14,362 bases of DNA. Source: Leptolyngbyaceae cyanobacterium M65_K2018_010. GTDB taxonomy: Bacteria; Cyanobacteriota; Cyanobacteriia; Phormidesmidales; Phormidesmidaceae. The DNA is taken from contig DVEE01000463.1 in assembly GCA_015295885.1 (NCBI GenBank), positions 1 through 14,362 of the forward strand, given 5' to 3'. Of this stretch, positions 6,819 through 14,362 are shown in pieces (the first letter of the stretch is position 1; every line of letters begins with the position of its first letter). The notes under the pieces are model-generated. The model was given only the letters and a program-made list of their open reading frames with translations, had not been told where the DNA came from and made no database searches. A program made the translations under genes and the position numbers.

Positions 6819-8231
6819 GTCTTTAAACAGAGCCTGTTGGATTTTGTGGTCGACAATGGGAGCCGGGTAACCAGCCCGCTCTCGCTCTGGGGCTGGAATC
6901 TTCCCCGTCACCAGATAGCTAGTATCCAGCGATCGCAGTTCTGGCACCCATTGGCGAATATACTCCGCTTCGGGGTCAAACTTTTGGGCCTGGCTAGCGG
7001 GGTTGAAAATCCGTAGAGGTTTGGGATCCATTCCACTGGAAGCACTCCATTGCCAGCCGCCGTTATTGGCGGCTAGGTCCCCGTCCACTAGATGTTGCAT
7101 AAAATACTTTTCGCCCCATTGCCAGTTGATGATCAGGTCTTTGGTTAAGAAGCTGGCCACAATCATGCGGCAACGGTTGTGCATCCAGCCGGTTTGGTTG
7201 AGCTGGCGCATGGCCGCATCCACGATGGGGTAACCCGTCCGCCCCTCACACCAGGCCACAAAGTGGTCCTCGTTGTTGACCCAAGGAAAATCACGCCATT
7301 GGGGCCGGTAGGGGCCATCGGCCAGTTCTGGGAAAAAGTACAGCACCTGCTGGTAAAACTCTCGCCAGGCCAACTCCTGCTGCCAGGTTTGCACATGGCC
7401 CCGAGCCTCATCGCTGCGGCTCCGTTGGTAGGCCGCTGCCGCCGCGGCCCAAACGGTACGAATGCCCACGGCCCCAAATTTAAGGGCGGCACTCAGCCGC
7501 GAGGTGCCATCCACAAAGGGAAAGTTGCGCTGCTCGGCGTAGGCGCCAATGGCCTGGTCACTTTGACAAAATTCCTGGAGGCGTTCCTGGGCCGCCAGTT
7601 CCCCCGGTTCCACCGGAAAGCCCCCTGACCAGCTAAAGCCTAAATCTTCGGTGCGGGGCAGCTCCATGCAGCCGGCCTGGTTAGCGGCGGCTAACTGCTT
7701 AGAGGTGAGGGGTTGGAGCCCTGGGGGAGCCGGCAGGGGAGCCGGTTTATCTTGCTTAATCCAGTTGCGCCAAAAGGGAGTATAGACCGTGTAGGGGTCT
7801 CCTGCACCAGTTTTGATGTCCCCGGGGGCATGCAAGAGTTGGTCCCAAAAGGTAGTACGAAATTCAATTCCCGCTTCCTTTAGGGCGGCGGCTACGGCCC
7901 TATCCCGACGGCGAGAGTAGGGCTCCACATCTCGGTTCCAGTACACCGCGTTAGCGCCCAGCGCCCGGGCCAGGGCTGGAATCCGTTGGCCGGGATTGCC
8001 TTGCAGGATCAACAGTTGCCCCCCCGCCTGGGCATAGCGCTGCTGGAGCACCCCTAGGCAGCCGATCAGATAGGCAACTCGGGCCGGAGCCATATCCTCG
8101 CCCTGGAGGATACCGGGGTCGAGGCAGAAAACCCCAACGACCTGGGGAGTGCGATCGCGGGCGGCGGCCAGGCCCCTATTGTCGGACAGGCGCAAATCGC
8201 GGCGGTGCCAAAAGAGCACTAAATCTGTCAT
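6795..8231 (-). CDS. phrB: Deoxyribodipyrimidine photolyase (CPD photolyase, class I)
   Basis: The 478-residue enzyme uses blue or near-UV light to split cyclobutane pyrimidine dimers in DNA. It carries non-covalent FAD and, by similarity to the Synechococcus/Anacystis enzyme, probably an 8-HDF antenna. The N-terminal alpha/beta antenna domain begins [12 protein letters not shown] (7-18). The helical FAD domain contains [12 protein letters not shown] (283-294), [13 protein letters not shown] (332-344), [18 protein letters not shown] (349-366) and [13 protein letters not shown] (383-395), followed by [16 protein letters not shown] (396-411). All of these are strongly conserved. I chose the ATG at 8231 because the protein then starts [12 protein letters not shown] like its relatives; the frame runs 16 codons further upstream to 8279. 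Two HIP1 sites lie in the gene. It is transcribed toward the IS, with no obvious terminator before the remnant. Confidence 0.96.
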   Translation of the reverse strand: MTDLVLFWHRRDLRLSDNRGLAAARDRTPQVVGVFCLDPGILQGEDMAPARVAYLIGCLGVLQQRYAQAGGQLLILQGNPGQRIPALARALGANAVYWNRDVEPYSRRRDRAVAAALKEAGIEFRTTFWDQLLHAPGDIKTGAGDPYTVYTPFWRNWIKQDKPAPLPAPPGLQPLTSKQLAAANQAGCMELPRTEDLGFSWSGGFPVEPGELAAQERLQEFCQSDQAIGAYAEQRNFPFVDGTSRLSAALKFGAVGIRTVWAAAAAAYQRSRSDEARGHVQTWQQELAWREFYQQVLYFFPELADGPYRPQWRDFPWVNNEDHFVAWCEGRTGYPIVDAAMRQLNQTGWMHNRCRMIVASFLTKDLIINWQWGEKYFMQHLVDGDLAANNGGWQWSASSGMDPKPLRIFNPASQAQKFDPEAEYIRQWVPELRSLDTSYLVTGKIPAPERERAGYPAPIVDHKIQQALFKDKYKGQKI

Positions 8232-8266
8232 GGGAAACCCCCAATGCCCAGTCAAAACCGGGTTAC

Positions 8267-8272
8267 AGTATA
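8267..8272 (-). promoter_or_regulatory. Candidate -10 box of phrB
   Basis: TATACT on the minus strand lies about 35 bp upstream of the phrB start and would give a short leader. No good -35 hexamer is seen at the expected spacing, so the call is weak. Confidence 0.25.
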
Positions 8273-8425
8273 ACGACATTCACCCCGGTCGAGGATCGCG
8301 CTACCGTTCAGAGGTCGCCCCTAAGAGTCATCTCAGCCCTGGGGCCAACGGCTGCCTTCAAGACTGGGCCAGGCCAAGTTTCCCCCTGGCAAGGGATACT
8401 GAACCTATTCCCACTTCTCTTAATT

Positions 8426-8434
8426 GAAAGGAGG
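8426..8434 (+). promoter_or_regulatory. Strong Shine-Dalgarno of the 54-aa gene
   Basis: GAAAGGAGG is nearly fully complementary to the 16S rRNA 3' end and stands four bases before the ATG at 8439. Most other genes here have weak or absent sites, so this one decides the start and argues that the small frame is translated. Confidence 0.65.
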
Positions 8435-8438
8435 CACC

Positions 8439-8603
8439 ATGCTGCAAAACAAACAGATCATCATGCGCACCTTCAATGGCTATCTCGACTTTTTGACCGA
8501 AACCCAACCCAATCTGCCGCCCGATATCGCCTGCCAAGTCGCTGCCACCCTAACCCAGGCAGAGTTCAACCTCCAGCTCGCTGAAAATAGTCGAAACAGT
8601 TAA
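8439..8603 (+). CDS. Small conserved-looking protein of unknown function (54 aa)
   Basis: An ATG at 8439 opens 54 codons to a TAA at 8601-8603. It is preceded by GAAAGGAGG at 8426-8434, almost an exact anti-SD match, four bases before the ATG, which is the best ribosome site in the window. The product has no signal peptide or membrane segment. It looks like two short helices: NGYLDFLTETQPNLPPDIA and then CQVAATLTQAEFNLQLAEN, linked by a Pro-rich turn, with one Cys. It is divergent from phrB and about 655 bp from petF. I do not recognise the family. Codon choice looks like that of the GC-rich neighbours, which supports a real gene. An internal start at M9 is possible but lacks the ribosome site. 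Confidence 0.6.
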   Translation: MLQNKQIIMRTFNGYLDFLTETQPNLPPDIACQVAATLTQAEFNLQLAENSRNS

Positions 8604-9258
8604 TCAGTAGCCCGGTCTAATGAATTGATCGGCCCGGTGCATGGGCTCTCTATAAACCCGATAGGTAGGTGAGTCTAAATTCATTCTAAGAAGGGAATTG
8701 TAAGAAGGGACGTTGGGGGCGGCACCCTTTGGCTGAGCGACCCACGACGAAGCCCCCAAGCAGGGGGGCCACCCCCTCCACCCCCAACTGCAGCTCAGAT
8801 GCTATTTAATTGCCCCCCTACTTGCAGCCCTCTATGGCAACCTGCCTGTGGCTGGGCTGGCGTCCTTGTCCATGGAATGGGAGCGGCCAACTCTTTCCTA
8901 GGCCCGGTGCCGACCATCTGCGGGTACTGCGACCGACCCCAGGATTAAATACTTTCAATCCATTAAATTGACAAGATTGATAGCTCAGGCTGCAGGGGTG
9001 GCGATTTGGCGGTTGCCCCTGGGTTGATGGGCCATCCCCCCCTTGAAGCTGGGCTTACACCTATAAGTAAACCAATCAGGAACTAATCCGTTTGATTACG
9101 AATCCCGTTCAACGGGGCGGGAAAAACCCAAGACAGGCCTCAGGTTTTCCCGTAGTATCAGAGAGGAATTTGATCTGCTAAGGTAACCTCTGGAAAGCTG
9201 ATTTCGGGGGGGTTCTGCGGATCAACGTTGAATCTGTAATGGATGAGAGGATAGCATC
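8604..9258. other. 655-bp gap upstream of petF
   Basis: No convincing gene was seen. A GC hairpin GCCCCC/GGGGGC (8752-8769) without a T run lies in the first part, and G/C homopolymers are common around it. CAGGGG/CCCCTG near 8993-9021 is another weak inverted repeat. The promoter-proximal part has two adjacent hairpins (9104-9152). A TTGACA-like hexamer occurs near 8967 but has no good -10 partner. The petF promoter cannot be fixed by eye. Confidence 0.45.
9104..9152 (+). repeat. Two adjacent hairpins in the petF upstream region
   Basis: CCCGT/ACGGG with loop TCA (9104-9116) is followed at once by CGGGAAAAACC/GGTTTTCCCG (9118-9128/9143-9152), a ten-pair stem with one bulged A and a 14-base loop. 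They lie about 105 bp before the petF start and could be part of a long 5' UTR or a separate small RNA. No T run follows, so a terminator is unlikely. Confidence 0.4.
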
Positions 9259-9558
9259 ATGGCAACCTACAAGGTCACGCTGATCAACGAGGCTGAAGGC
9301 TTAAATCAAACCATCGATGTCGATGACGATACCTATATTCTGGATGCTGCCGAGGAGCAGGGCTTAGACCTCCCTTATTCTTGCCGGGCGGGTGCTTGCT
9401 CTACCTGTGCCGGTAAAATCGTTTCGGGCACTGTCGATCAATCTGACCAATCCTTCCTGGATGACGACCAAATCAGTGCTGGGTTCGTCTTAACCTGCGT
9501 TGCCTACCCCACCTCCGATTGCACCATCATGACCCACCAGGAAGAAGAGCTCTACTAA
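9259..9558 (+). CDS. petF: Plant-type [2Fe-2S] ferredoxin I
   Basis: The 99-residue soluble protein is the main electron acceptor of photosystem I and passes electrons to ferredoxin-NADP reductase, nitrite reductase, thioredoxin reductase and other enzymes. The cluster ligands are C42, C47 and C50 in [10 protein letters not shown], and C80 in LTCVAYP, all at the usual spacing. The acidic surface (VDDDT, DDD, EEEL) that docks partner enzymes is present, and the length is typical. An additional C88 is not a ligand. The start [10 protein letters not shown] is typical for the family, and GAGAGG lies about ten bases upstream. The gene is monocistronic, with a 655-bp upstream gap and a strong terminator 64 bp after its stop. 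Confidence 0.96.
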   Translation: MATYKVTLINEAEGLNQTIDVDDDTYILDAAEEQGLDLPYSCRAGACSTCAGKIVSGTVDQSDQSFLDDDQISAGFVLTCVAYPTSDCTIMTHQEEELY

Positions 9559-9622
9559 GGGGACCTAGTTCTAGGCGCTCAATAGGTCTGGAACCCCCAA
9601 GGGAGACTTTTTTTCTGGGGCT

Positions 9623-9656
9623 AAAAGGCGGCATCCTAGCTGGATGTCGCCTTTTT
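9623..9656 (+). terminator. Rho-independent terminator of petF
   Basis: AAAAGGCGGCATCC (9623-9636) pairs over 14 bp, including one G-U, with GGATGTCGCCTTTT (9642-9655) around a TAGCT loop and ends in a five-T run. The A and T tracts at both sides mean it could also work for transcripts from the minus strand, that is, for the convergent ppa gene. Confidence 0.9.
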
Positions 9657-9712
9657 AAGTGCCTTTGGGAGGCTGGGCGACGCGCCTCACCCCCTGACTC
9701 TCTCCGACCGGG

Positions 9713-10222
9713 TTAATGAGCAGCGGCCACACACTGATTGACTAGGGCCTGGACCTTCTCGACGTTTTGCCAGCCCAGGATTTCGGTTACTTTCTTTTCC
9801 AGGTTTTTATAGGAACGGAAAAATTCAGCGATTTCCTCCAGCCGGTGGGGAGCCACATCCTCCAGGGATTTGACCGTGGCATAACGAGGATCTTCCGCAG
9901 GAACACAGAGAATTTTTTCGTCGCGATCGCCCCCGTCGATCATCTCTAACATGCCAATCGGTCGGGCTGCAATCACACATCCGGGAAAGGTGGGCTGATC
10001 CATCATCACCATGCCATCGAGGGGGTCGCCATCATCAGCCAGGGTATTGGGCACGAATCCGTAGTCATAGGGATAATGCACCGAGGAAAACAGCACCCGA
10101 TCCAGAATAAAAGCGTTCAGGTCCTTATCAAATTCGTACTTGTTTTTGCTGCCCGCTGGAATTTCAATCAGCACATTAATCAAGCCAGGCGCAGGCTGCG
10201 CGGGTATACGAGATAGGTCCAC
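9713..10222 (-). CDS. ppa: Inorganic pyrophosphatase (family I)
   Basis: The 169-residue cytoplasmic enzyme hydrolyses pyrophosphate to two phosphates with Mg2+, pulling biosynthetic reactions forward. The metal-binding motif DDGDPLD (63-69) is complete, with upstream [14 protein letters not shown] (19-32) providing E20, K28 and E30, and [11 protein letters not shown] (50-60) preceding it. [17 protein letters not shown] supplies further metal and phosphate ligands. Length is normal for a bacterial family I enzyme. The start is GTG at 10222, with GGAG seven bases upstream. It is convergent with petF and divergent from thrB. One HIP1 site lies inside. Confidence 0.95.
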   Translation of the reverse strand: MDLSRIPAQPAPGLINVLIEIPAGSKNKYEFDKDLNAFILDRVLFSSVHYPYDYGFVPNTLADDGDPLDGMVMMDQPTFPGCVIAARPIGMLEMIDGGDRDEKILCVPAEDPRYATVKSLEDVAPHRLEEIAEFFRSYKNLEKKVTEILGWQNVEKVQALVNQCVAAAH

Positions 10223-10433
10223 AATGCTTCTCCAAAAATAAAACGCTATTGAGACAGTGTTTCAGGATGGGACTGGGCCAGTTTCACCCTGATTAGGGCT
10301 CTGAGGGAGGCATGGCCAGGCGCAAAGCTCAGGTCAAAACCGCCGTAGTCCCAGTCTTGTATTTTACGGGGCGAAGGTAGCCTTTCAGTACGGGTTTAGT
10401 GGTACTATCCTGGGCCGGAGAAGCATACAACGA

Positions 10434-11378
10434 GTGGGGGCTGCTGCGGTGTCTACCTCTGTGACTGTGACCGTGCCAGGGACTACGGCTAACCTGGGAC
10501 CTGGGTTTGACTGCTTGGGAGCGGCCCTGGCCCTTTACAATCGCTTCCACTTCACCCTGCTTGATCGGGAACCTGGCCACCTGACCATTCAGGTGCGGGG
10601 CAAAGAGGCTGACCGGGTGGCCACCGATGCCTCTAACCTGGCCTACCAAGCCTTTGCCCATTTCTTTCAGCAGCAGGGGTTAACGGTCCCAGCGGTGGCC
10701 CTGGCCATCGACCTCGATGTACCGCTGGCCCGGGGGCTGGGCAGTTCCTCGACGGCGATTGTGGGAGGCTTGCTGGGAGCCAATGCCCTCACTCCCCATC
10801 CTTTGAATCAGTCCGCCTTAACCCAAATGGCGATCGCCCTAGAGGGGCACCCCGACAATGTGGTGCCCGCCCTGGTTGGAGGTTGCCAACTTGCGGTCAC
10901 CCAAGCCAACGGCACCACTACCCTTTGCCCGATTCCCTGGCACCCTGACCTGACCCCAGTGGTGGCCATTCCTGACTTTGAACTGTCCACCGCCGCCGCC
11001 CGCCAGGTGTTACCCGCCACCTACAGCCGAGCCGATGCCATTTTTAACACCGCCCATCTAGGCTTACTGCTGCGGGGCTTAGAGACCGGTAATGGGGATT
11101 GGTTGCGGGTTGCCCTGGCCGATCGTATTCATCAGCCCTATCGTCAAACCTTGATTCCTGGCTACGAGGCGGTCGCCGCGGCCGCCCAGGCTGTCGGCGC
11201 CTATGGGTTGGTGATTAGCGGCGCCGGCCCTACCCTCCTGGCCCTAACCTCCCACCCCACTGCCGATGCGGTTGGCCAGGCTATGACCCGAGCCTGGCGT
11301 CAGGCGGGGCAATCGGCCCAGGCTCAGGTACTGCGCCTAGAACCCCACGGAGCCCGAGTCTCCACGGAGGGGTCGTGA
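10434..11378 (+). CDS. thrB: Homoserine kinase
   Basis: The enzyme phosphorylates L-homoserine with ATP, the next-to-last step of threonine synthesis. The 314-residue protein has the GHMP-kinase signatures: VPGTTANLGPGFDCLGAAL (14-32), the ATP-binding glycine/serine loop PLARGLGSSSTA (97-108), EGHPDNVVPALVGG (137-150) and, near the C-terminus, LVISGAGPTLLAL. Length matches other ThrB proteins. The start is uncertain: GTG at 10434 has GGAG 13 bases upstream, rather far, while GTG at 10449 has a G-rich stretch just before it and would remove five residues. No threonine-pathway neighbour is in the window, so it seems to be a lone gene divergent from ppa. One HIP1 site is inside. Confidence 0.95.
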   Translation: MGAAAVSTSVTVTVPGTTANLGPGFDCLGAALALYNRFHFTLLDREPGHLTIQVRGKEADRVATDASNLAYQAFAHFFQQQGLTVPAVALAIDLDVPLARGLGSSSTAIVGGLLGANALTPHPLNQSALTQMAIALEGHPDNVVPALVGGCQLAVTQANGTTTLCPIPWHPDLTPVVAIPDFELSTAAARQVLPATYSRADAIFNTAHLGLLLRGLETGNGDWLRVALADRIHQPYRQTLIPGYEAVAAAAQAVGAYGLVISGAGPTLLALTSHPTADAVGQAMTRAWRQAGQSAQAQVLRLEPHGARVSTEGS

Positions 11379-11389
11379 CCCTCTACATT

Positions 11390-11455
11390 TAGGGTAGCTT
11401 AAATCCTATATTGCTCAAAATCTACTAGATGTAGTTCAATAAATCCGCTACCCTA
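11390..11455. repeat. Long imperfect hairpin between thrB and dnaE-N
   Basis: TAGGGTAGC (11390-11398) is perfectly complementary to GCTACCCTA (11447-11455). Within the 48-base spacer ATTG/CAAT and CTAC/GTAG (loop TAGAT) nest in order, so the whole 66 bp can form one interrupted stem-loop. It lies 11 bases after the thrB stop in AT-rich DNA. It may be a terminator without T run, a small RNA or a MITE-like remnant. Confidence 0.5.
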
Positions 11456-11553
11456 GGGGGGCGTCTGGGCCATCCGAGACTAGAACCGCTGACCACCTCG
11501 ATGCCTGGCCCAGCACATAAAATAGTAAAATTGTACTAATACTCCACTGCGCC

Positions 11554-14151
11554 ATGTCCTTTGTTGGCCTCCACATTCACAGCAACTACAGCCTGCTCGA
11601 CGGGGCCAGTCAGCTCCCCCAGTTGGTAGAGCGGGCTAAGGAATTGGGCATGCCTGCGATCGCCCTCACTGACCACGGGGTCATGTACGGTGCCATTGAA
11701 TTGATCAAGGTCTGTAAGGCGGCTGGGATTAAGCCCATCATTGGCAACGAGATGTACCTGATCAACGGCGACATCACCCAGCAGCAGCGTCGCCCCCGCT
11801 ACCATCAGGTGGTGCTGGCCAAAAACACCCAGGGTTACAAGAACCTGGTTAAGCTCACCACGATCTCCCACCTGCAGGGGGTGCAGGGTAAGGGAATTTT
11901 TTCCCGTCCCTGTATTAATAAGGAACTGCTGGAGCAGTACCACGAGGGGCTAATTGTCACTAGTGCTTGCCTGGGGGGCGAGGTGCCTCAAGCCATTCTG
12001 CAAAAGCGGCCTGAGGTGGCTCGGCGGGTGGCCCAGTGGTACAAGGATTTGTTTGGCGAGGATTACTACCTGGAGATTCAAGACCACGGCTCCCCCGAAG
12101 ACCGGGTGGTGAATGTGGAAATTCTCAGGATCGCCCGGGAACTAGACATTAAGGTGATTTGCACCAACGACTCCCACTACATCTCCTGTAACGATGTGGA
12201 GGCCCACGATGCCCTGCTCTGTATCCAGACCGGCAAGCTGCTGACGGAGGATAAGCGGCTGCGCTACAGCGGCACCGAGTATCTCAAGTCCGCCGATGAG
12301 ATGCGCCTGCTATTCCGCGACCACCTGGAGCCGGAGGTGATTGAAGATGCCATCGCCAACACCCTGGAAGTGGCCGAAAAAGTTGAAGAGTACACGGGCA
12401 TTCTGGGTCAGCCCCGCATCCCCGACTTCCCCCTGCCTGAAGGCTTTGAGGATGCTGGAGCCTACATGGGCCATGTCGCCCGGGAAGGCTTAGTGAAGCG
12501 GATGAAGGTGGCCAGCTATGGGGAGATTGCCCCGGAGTATCGCGATCGCCTCGAGTACGAAATCGAAATGATGATTCAGATGGGCTTCCCCACCTACTTT
12601 CTAGTGGTGTGGGACTACATCCGCTTCGCCCGCGACAACAACATTCCCGTCGGGCCGGGGCGGGGTTCGGCGGCAGGCTCCCTAGTGGCCTACGCCATGG
12701 GTATCACCAATATCGACCCCATCCACCACGGGCTGCTATTCGAGCGCTTCCTCAACCCCGAACGCAAGTCCATGCCGGATATTGACACTGACTTCTGCAT
12801 CGATCGCCGCGAAGAAGTGATCCAGTACGTTACCCGCCGCTATGGCGAAGACCGGGTGGCCCAAATTATTACCTTTAACCGCATGACCTCCAAGGCGGTG
12901 CTTAAGGACGTGGCCCGAGTGCTGGATATTCCCTACGCCGAATCGGACCGGATGGCCAAGTTGATTCCGGTGGCTCGGGGCAAACCCACCAAACTCAAGG
13001 TGATGATTTCCGACGAAACCCCCGCCCCCGAATTTAAGGAAAAGTACGACAACGACCCCCAAACCCGCCGCTGGATCGACATGGCCATGCGCATCGAGGG
13101 CACCAATAAAACCTTCGGGATGCATGCCGCCGGAGTGGTAATCTCCAAAGACCCCCTGGATGAAATTGTGCCTCTGCAGCGCAACAACGATGGCCAGGTG
13201 ATTACCCAGTACTTCATGGAAGATGTGGAGGCGATTGGCCTGTTGAAGATGGACTTCCTCGGCCTACGCAACCTCACCATGATCCAAAAAACCCTGGAAC
13301 TGATCGAGGCTAACCACGGCATCCAGCTCGACCCCGATGACCTGCCCATGGACGACCCCGCCACCTTCAAGCTGCTGGAGAAGGGCGATCTGGGCGGTGT
13401 CTTTCAGTTAGAGTCCTCCGGCATGCGGCAGATCGTTCGCGACCTCAAACCCTCCGGCCTGGAGGACATCTCCTCGGTGCTCGCCCTCTACCGACCAGGG
13501 CCGCTCGATGCCGGGCTGATTCCCAAGTTCATCAACCGCAAACACGGGCGCGAAAAAATCGACTTTGCCGACGAAATCCTCAAGCCCATTCTCAGCGAAA
13601 CCTACGGCATCATGGTCTACCAGGAACAGATCATGAAAATCGCCCAGGATATGGGCGGCTACTCCCTGGGCCAGGCCGACCTGCTGAGGCGGGCCATGGG
13701 TAAAAAGAAAATGTCGGAAATGCTCAAGCACCAGGAAAACTTTGTCGGCGGTGCGGTAGAACGTGGCGTCCCCAAGAAAACCGCCGAAGAACTCTGGGAT
13801 CAAATGGTGAAGTTCGCCGAATACTGCCTCAGCGCCGACACGGAACTGCTGACGGTGGAGTACGGCCCCCTGACCATCCAGGAAATTGTCGAAAAACGCA
13901 TCCCCTGCCACGTCTTCAGTGTCGATGAGCACGGTTATGTGTACACCCAACCCATCGCCCAATGGCACGATCGCGGCCAGCAGGAGGTCTTTGAATATCA
14001 CCTCGACGACGGCACCACCCTCCGCGCCACCGCCGACCACCAGTTCATGACCGAGACCGGGGAGATGATGGCGATCGACGAAATCTTTCGGCGTGGGCTA
14101 GAGTTGAAGCAGGTCGAGGTTCCCTGGCCCAAGGTGCTCCGGTGTGCTTGA
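11554..14151 (+). CDS. dnaE-N: DNA polymerase III alpha subunit, N-terminal half fused to N-intein (split DnaE)
   Basis: The 865-residue product is the first half of the replicative polymerase alpha subunit. The first 757 residues are DnaE: a PHP domain begins [14 protein letters not shown] and [12 protein letters not shown], then the palm has [16 protein letters not shown], the catalytic PDIDTDF (D409 and D411, matching E. coli D401 and D403) and [10 protein letters not shown] (D567, matching D555). The extein ends FAEY. From C758 to the end it is a 108-residue N-intein. The other half (intein-C plus DnaE-C) must be encoded elsewhere; the two proteins associate and splice in trans into full DnaE, as is known for cyanobacteria. 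The ATG at 11554 begins [13 protein letters not shown], typical of the family, without a clear Shine-Dalgarno. Two HIP1 sites lie in the gene. Confidence 0.96.
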   Translation: MSFVGLHIHSNYSLLDGASQLPQLVERAKELGMPAIALTDHGVMYGAIELIKVCKAAGIKPIIGNEMYLINGDITQQQRRPRYHQVVLAKNTQGYKNLVKLTTISHLQGVQGKGIFSRPCINKELLEQYHEGLIVTSACLGGEVPQAILQKRPEVARRVAQWYKDLFGEDYYLEIQDHGSPEDRVVNVEILRIARELDIKVICTNDSHYISCNDVEAHDALLCIQTGKLLTEDKRLRYSGTEYLKSADEMRLLFRDHLEPEVIEDAIANTLEVAEKVEEYTGILGQPRIPDFPLPEGFEDAGAYMGHVAREGLVKRMKVASYGEIAPEYRDRLEYEIEMMIQMGFPTYFLVVWDYIRFARDNNIPVGPGRGSAAGSLVAYAMGITNIDPIHHGLLFERFLNPERKSMPDIDTDFCIDRREEVIQYVTRRYGEDRVAQIITFNRMTSKAVLKDVARVLDIPYAESDRMAKLIPVARGKPTKLKVMISDETPAPEFKEKYDNDPQTRRWIDMAMRIEGTNKTFGMHAAGVVISKDPLDEIVPLQRNNDGQVITQYFMEDVEAIGLLKMDFLGLRNLTMIQKTLELIEANHGIQLDPDDLPMDDPATFKLLEKGDLGGVFQLESSGMRQIVRDLKPSGLEDISSVLALYRPGPLDAGLIPKFINRKHGREKIDFADEILKPILSETYGIMVYQEQIMKIAQDMGGYSLGQADLLRRAMGKKKMSEMLKHQENFVGGAVERGVPKKTAEELWDQMVKFAEYCLSADTELLTVEYGPLTIQEIVEKRIPCHVFSVDEHGYVYTQPIAQWHDRGQQEVFEYHLDDGTTLRATADHQFMTETGEMMAIDEIFRRGLELKQVEVPWPKVLRCA
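13825..14148 (+). other. N-terminal half of the DnaE split intein
   Basis: The segment encodes C1[13 protein letters not shown] (block A, with nucleophile C1), [17 protein letters not shown] in the middle, and RATADHQF (T69 and H72, the block B TxxH motif needed for the first N-S acyl shift). The general plan is close to the well-known Nostoc and Synechocystis DnaE N-inteins. The tail after the [11 protein letters not shown] helix ([12 protein letters not shown]) differs and includes a non-catalytic Cys. No endonuclease domain is present, as expected for split inteins. Confidence 0.95.
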
Positions 14152-14362
14152 GATGTATGACATTGAGTTTACTTAGGGCTTGCTGAAAAAATGCTCAAGA
14201 CCCGGTAGATAGGAGTATTCAGCGAAGATCAGAGCTGCTAAAGTGCAAGGAAAATTGTGCCCTAATATCAAGTTCGCTTAATCGACCACACTACGGACTC
14301 ATGGTAGGAAAGGGTTGGCAGCCTACAATTACTAGGTTAATTGGCCGGACTTGATATCAGGT
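14152..14362. other. Gene-free tail with mobile-element-like inverted repeats
   Basis: No gene was found. GGGCTTGCTGAAAAA (about 14176-14190) and, in inverse orientation, GAGTATTCAGCGAAG (about 14213-14227) form an imperfect inverted repeat of a type common at IS ends. A second pair, CCTAATATCAAGTTCG near 14261-14276 and its inverse CGGACTTGATATCAGG near 14346-14361, match at 14 of 16 bases. The region could hold short, transposase-less element remnants or the end of an element continuing past the window. Confidence 0.4.

Noticed and set aside
7179..7628. Plus-strand frame of 149 codons
   Set aside because: It is antisense to the conserved part of phrB and has no motif of its own.
8799..8948. 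ATG frame of 49 codons rich in Cys and Pro before petF
   Set aside because: No ribosome site, odd composition and no recognisable family; probably chance.
13408..14040. Minus-strand frame of 210 codons inside dnaE-N
   Set aside because: It is the GC-rich antisense shadow of a strongly conserved polymerase gene; other minus frames at 12736-13370 were rejected for the same reason.
1..14362. CRISPR array, rRNA, prophage or defence system
   Set aside because: No regularly spaced direct repeats, rRNA segments, Cas, restriction, toxin-antitoxin or phage genes were seen.

Overview
The window looks like chromosomal DNA from a cyanobacterium, probably a moderately GC-rich filamentous or unicellular lineage. 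Four things support this: a split-intein DnaE-N, a plant-type [2Fe-2S] ferredoxin, a photolyase closely resembling the 8-HDF-type enzyme of Synechococcus/Anacystis, and eight copies of the HIP1 octamer GCGATCGC spread over the GC-rich part. Species cannot be named from the sequence alone.

Layout. Positions 1-3051 form an AT-richer block with no HIP1 site. It carries the 3' part of a HAD-like protein of a type found in polysaccharide clusters, then a complete GMC-family FAD oxidoreductase, and looks like the edge of a surface-polysaccharide island. A 633-bp gene-free but hairpin-rich stretch leads into a single-domain CheY-like response regulator (3685-4047). Convergent to it are tRNA-Leu(CAA) (4052-4135, minus) and an M48 metalloprotease (4114-4980, minus). 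The last six codons and the stop of the protease lie inside the tRNA gene, and a perfect -10 box for the tRNA sits inside the protease reading frame.

An IS110-family element (transposase 5505-6569, minus) follows. Its non-coding flanks may hold the bridge RNA known for this family, and it appears to have landed in an already broken reading frame just downstream of the photolyase gene phrB (6795-8231, minus). Next are a 54-residue unknown protein with an excellent Shine-Dalgarno sequence (8439-8603), a 655-bp gap with paired hairpins, petF (9259-9558) with a textbook terminator, ppa (9713-10222, minus), thrB (10434-11378) and the split dnaE-N gene (11554-14151). The last 211 bp show inverted repeats resembling mobile-element ends.

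The genes are mostly independent housekeeping units (DNA replication, light-driven repair, photosynthetic electron transfer, phosphate and threonine metabolism), without clear operons. The least routine parts are the protease/tRNA overlap, the IS110 flanks with the interrupted gene, the structured leader of the response regulator, and the split intein. No clearly new multi-gene system was recognised.
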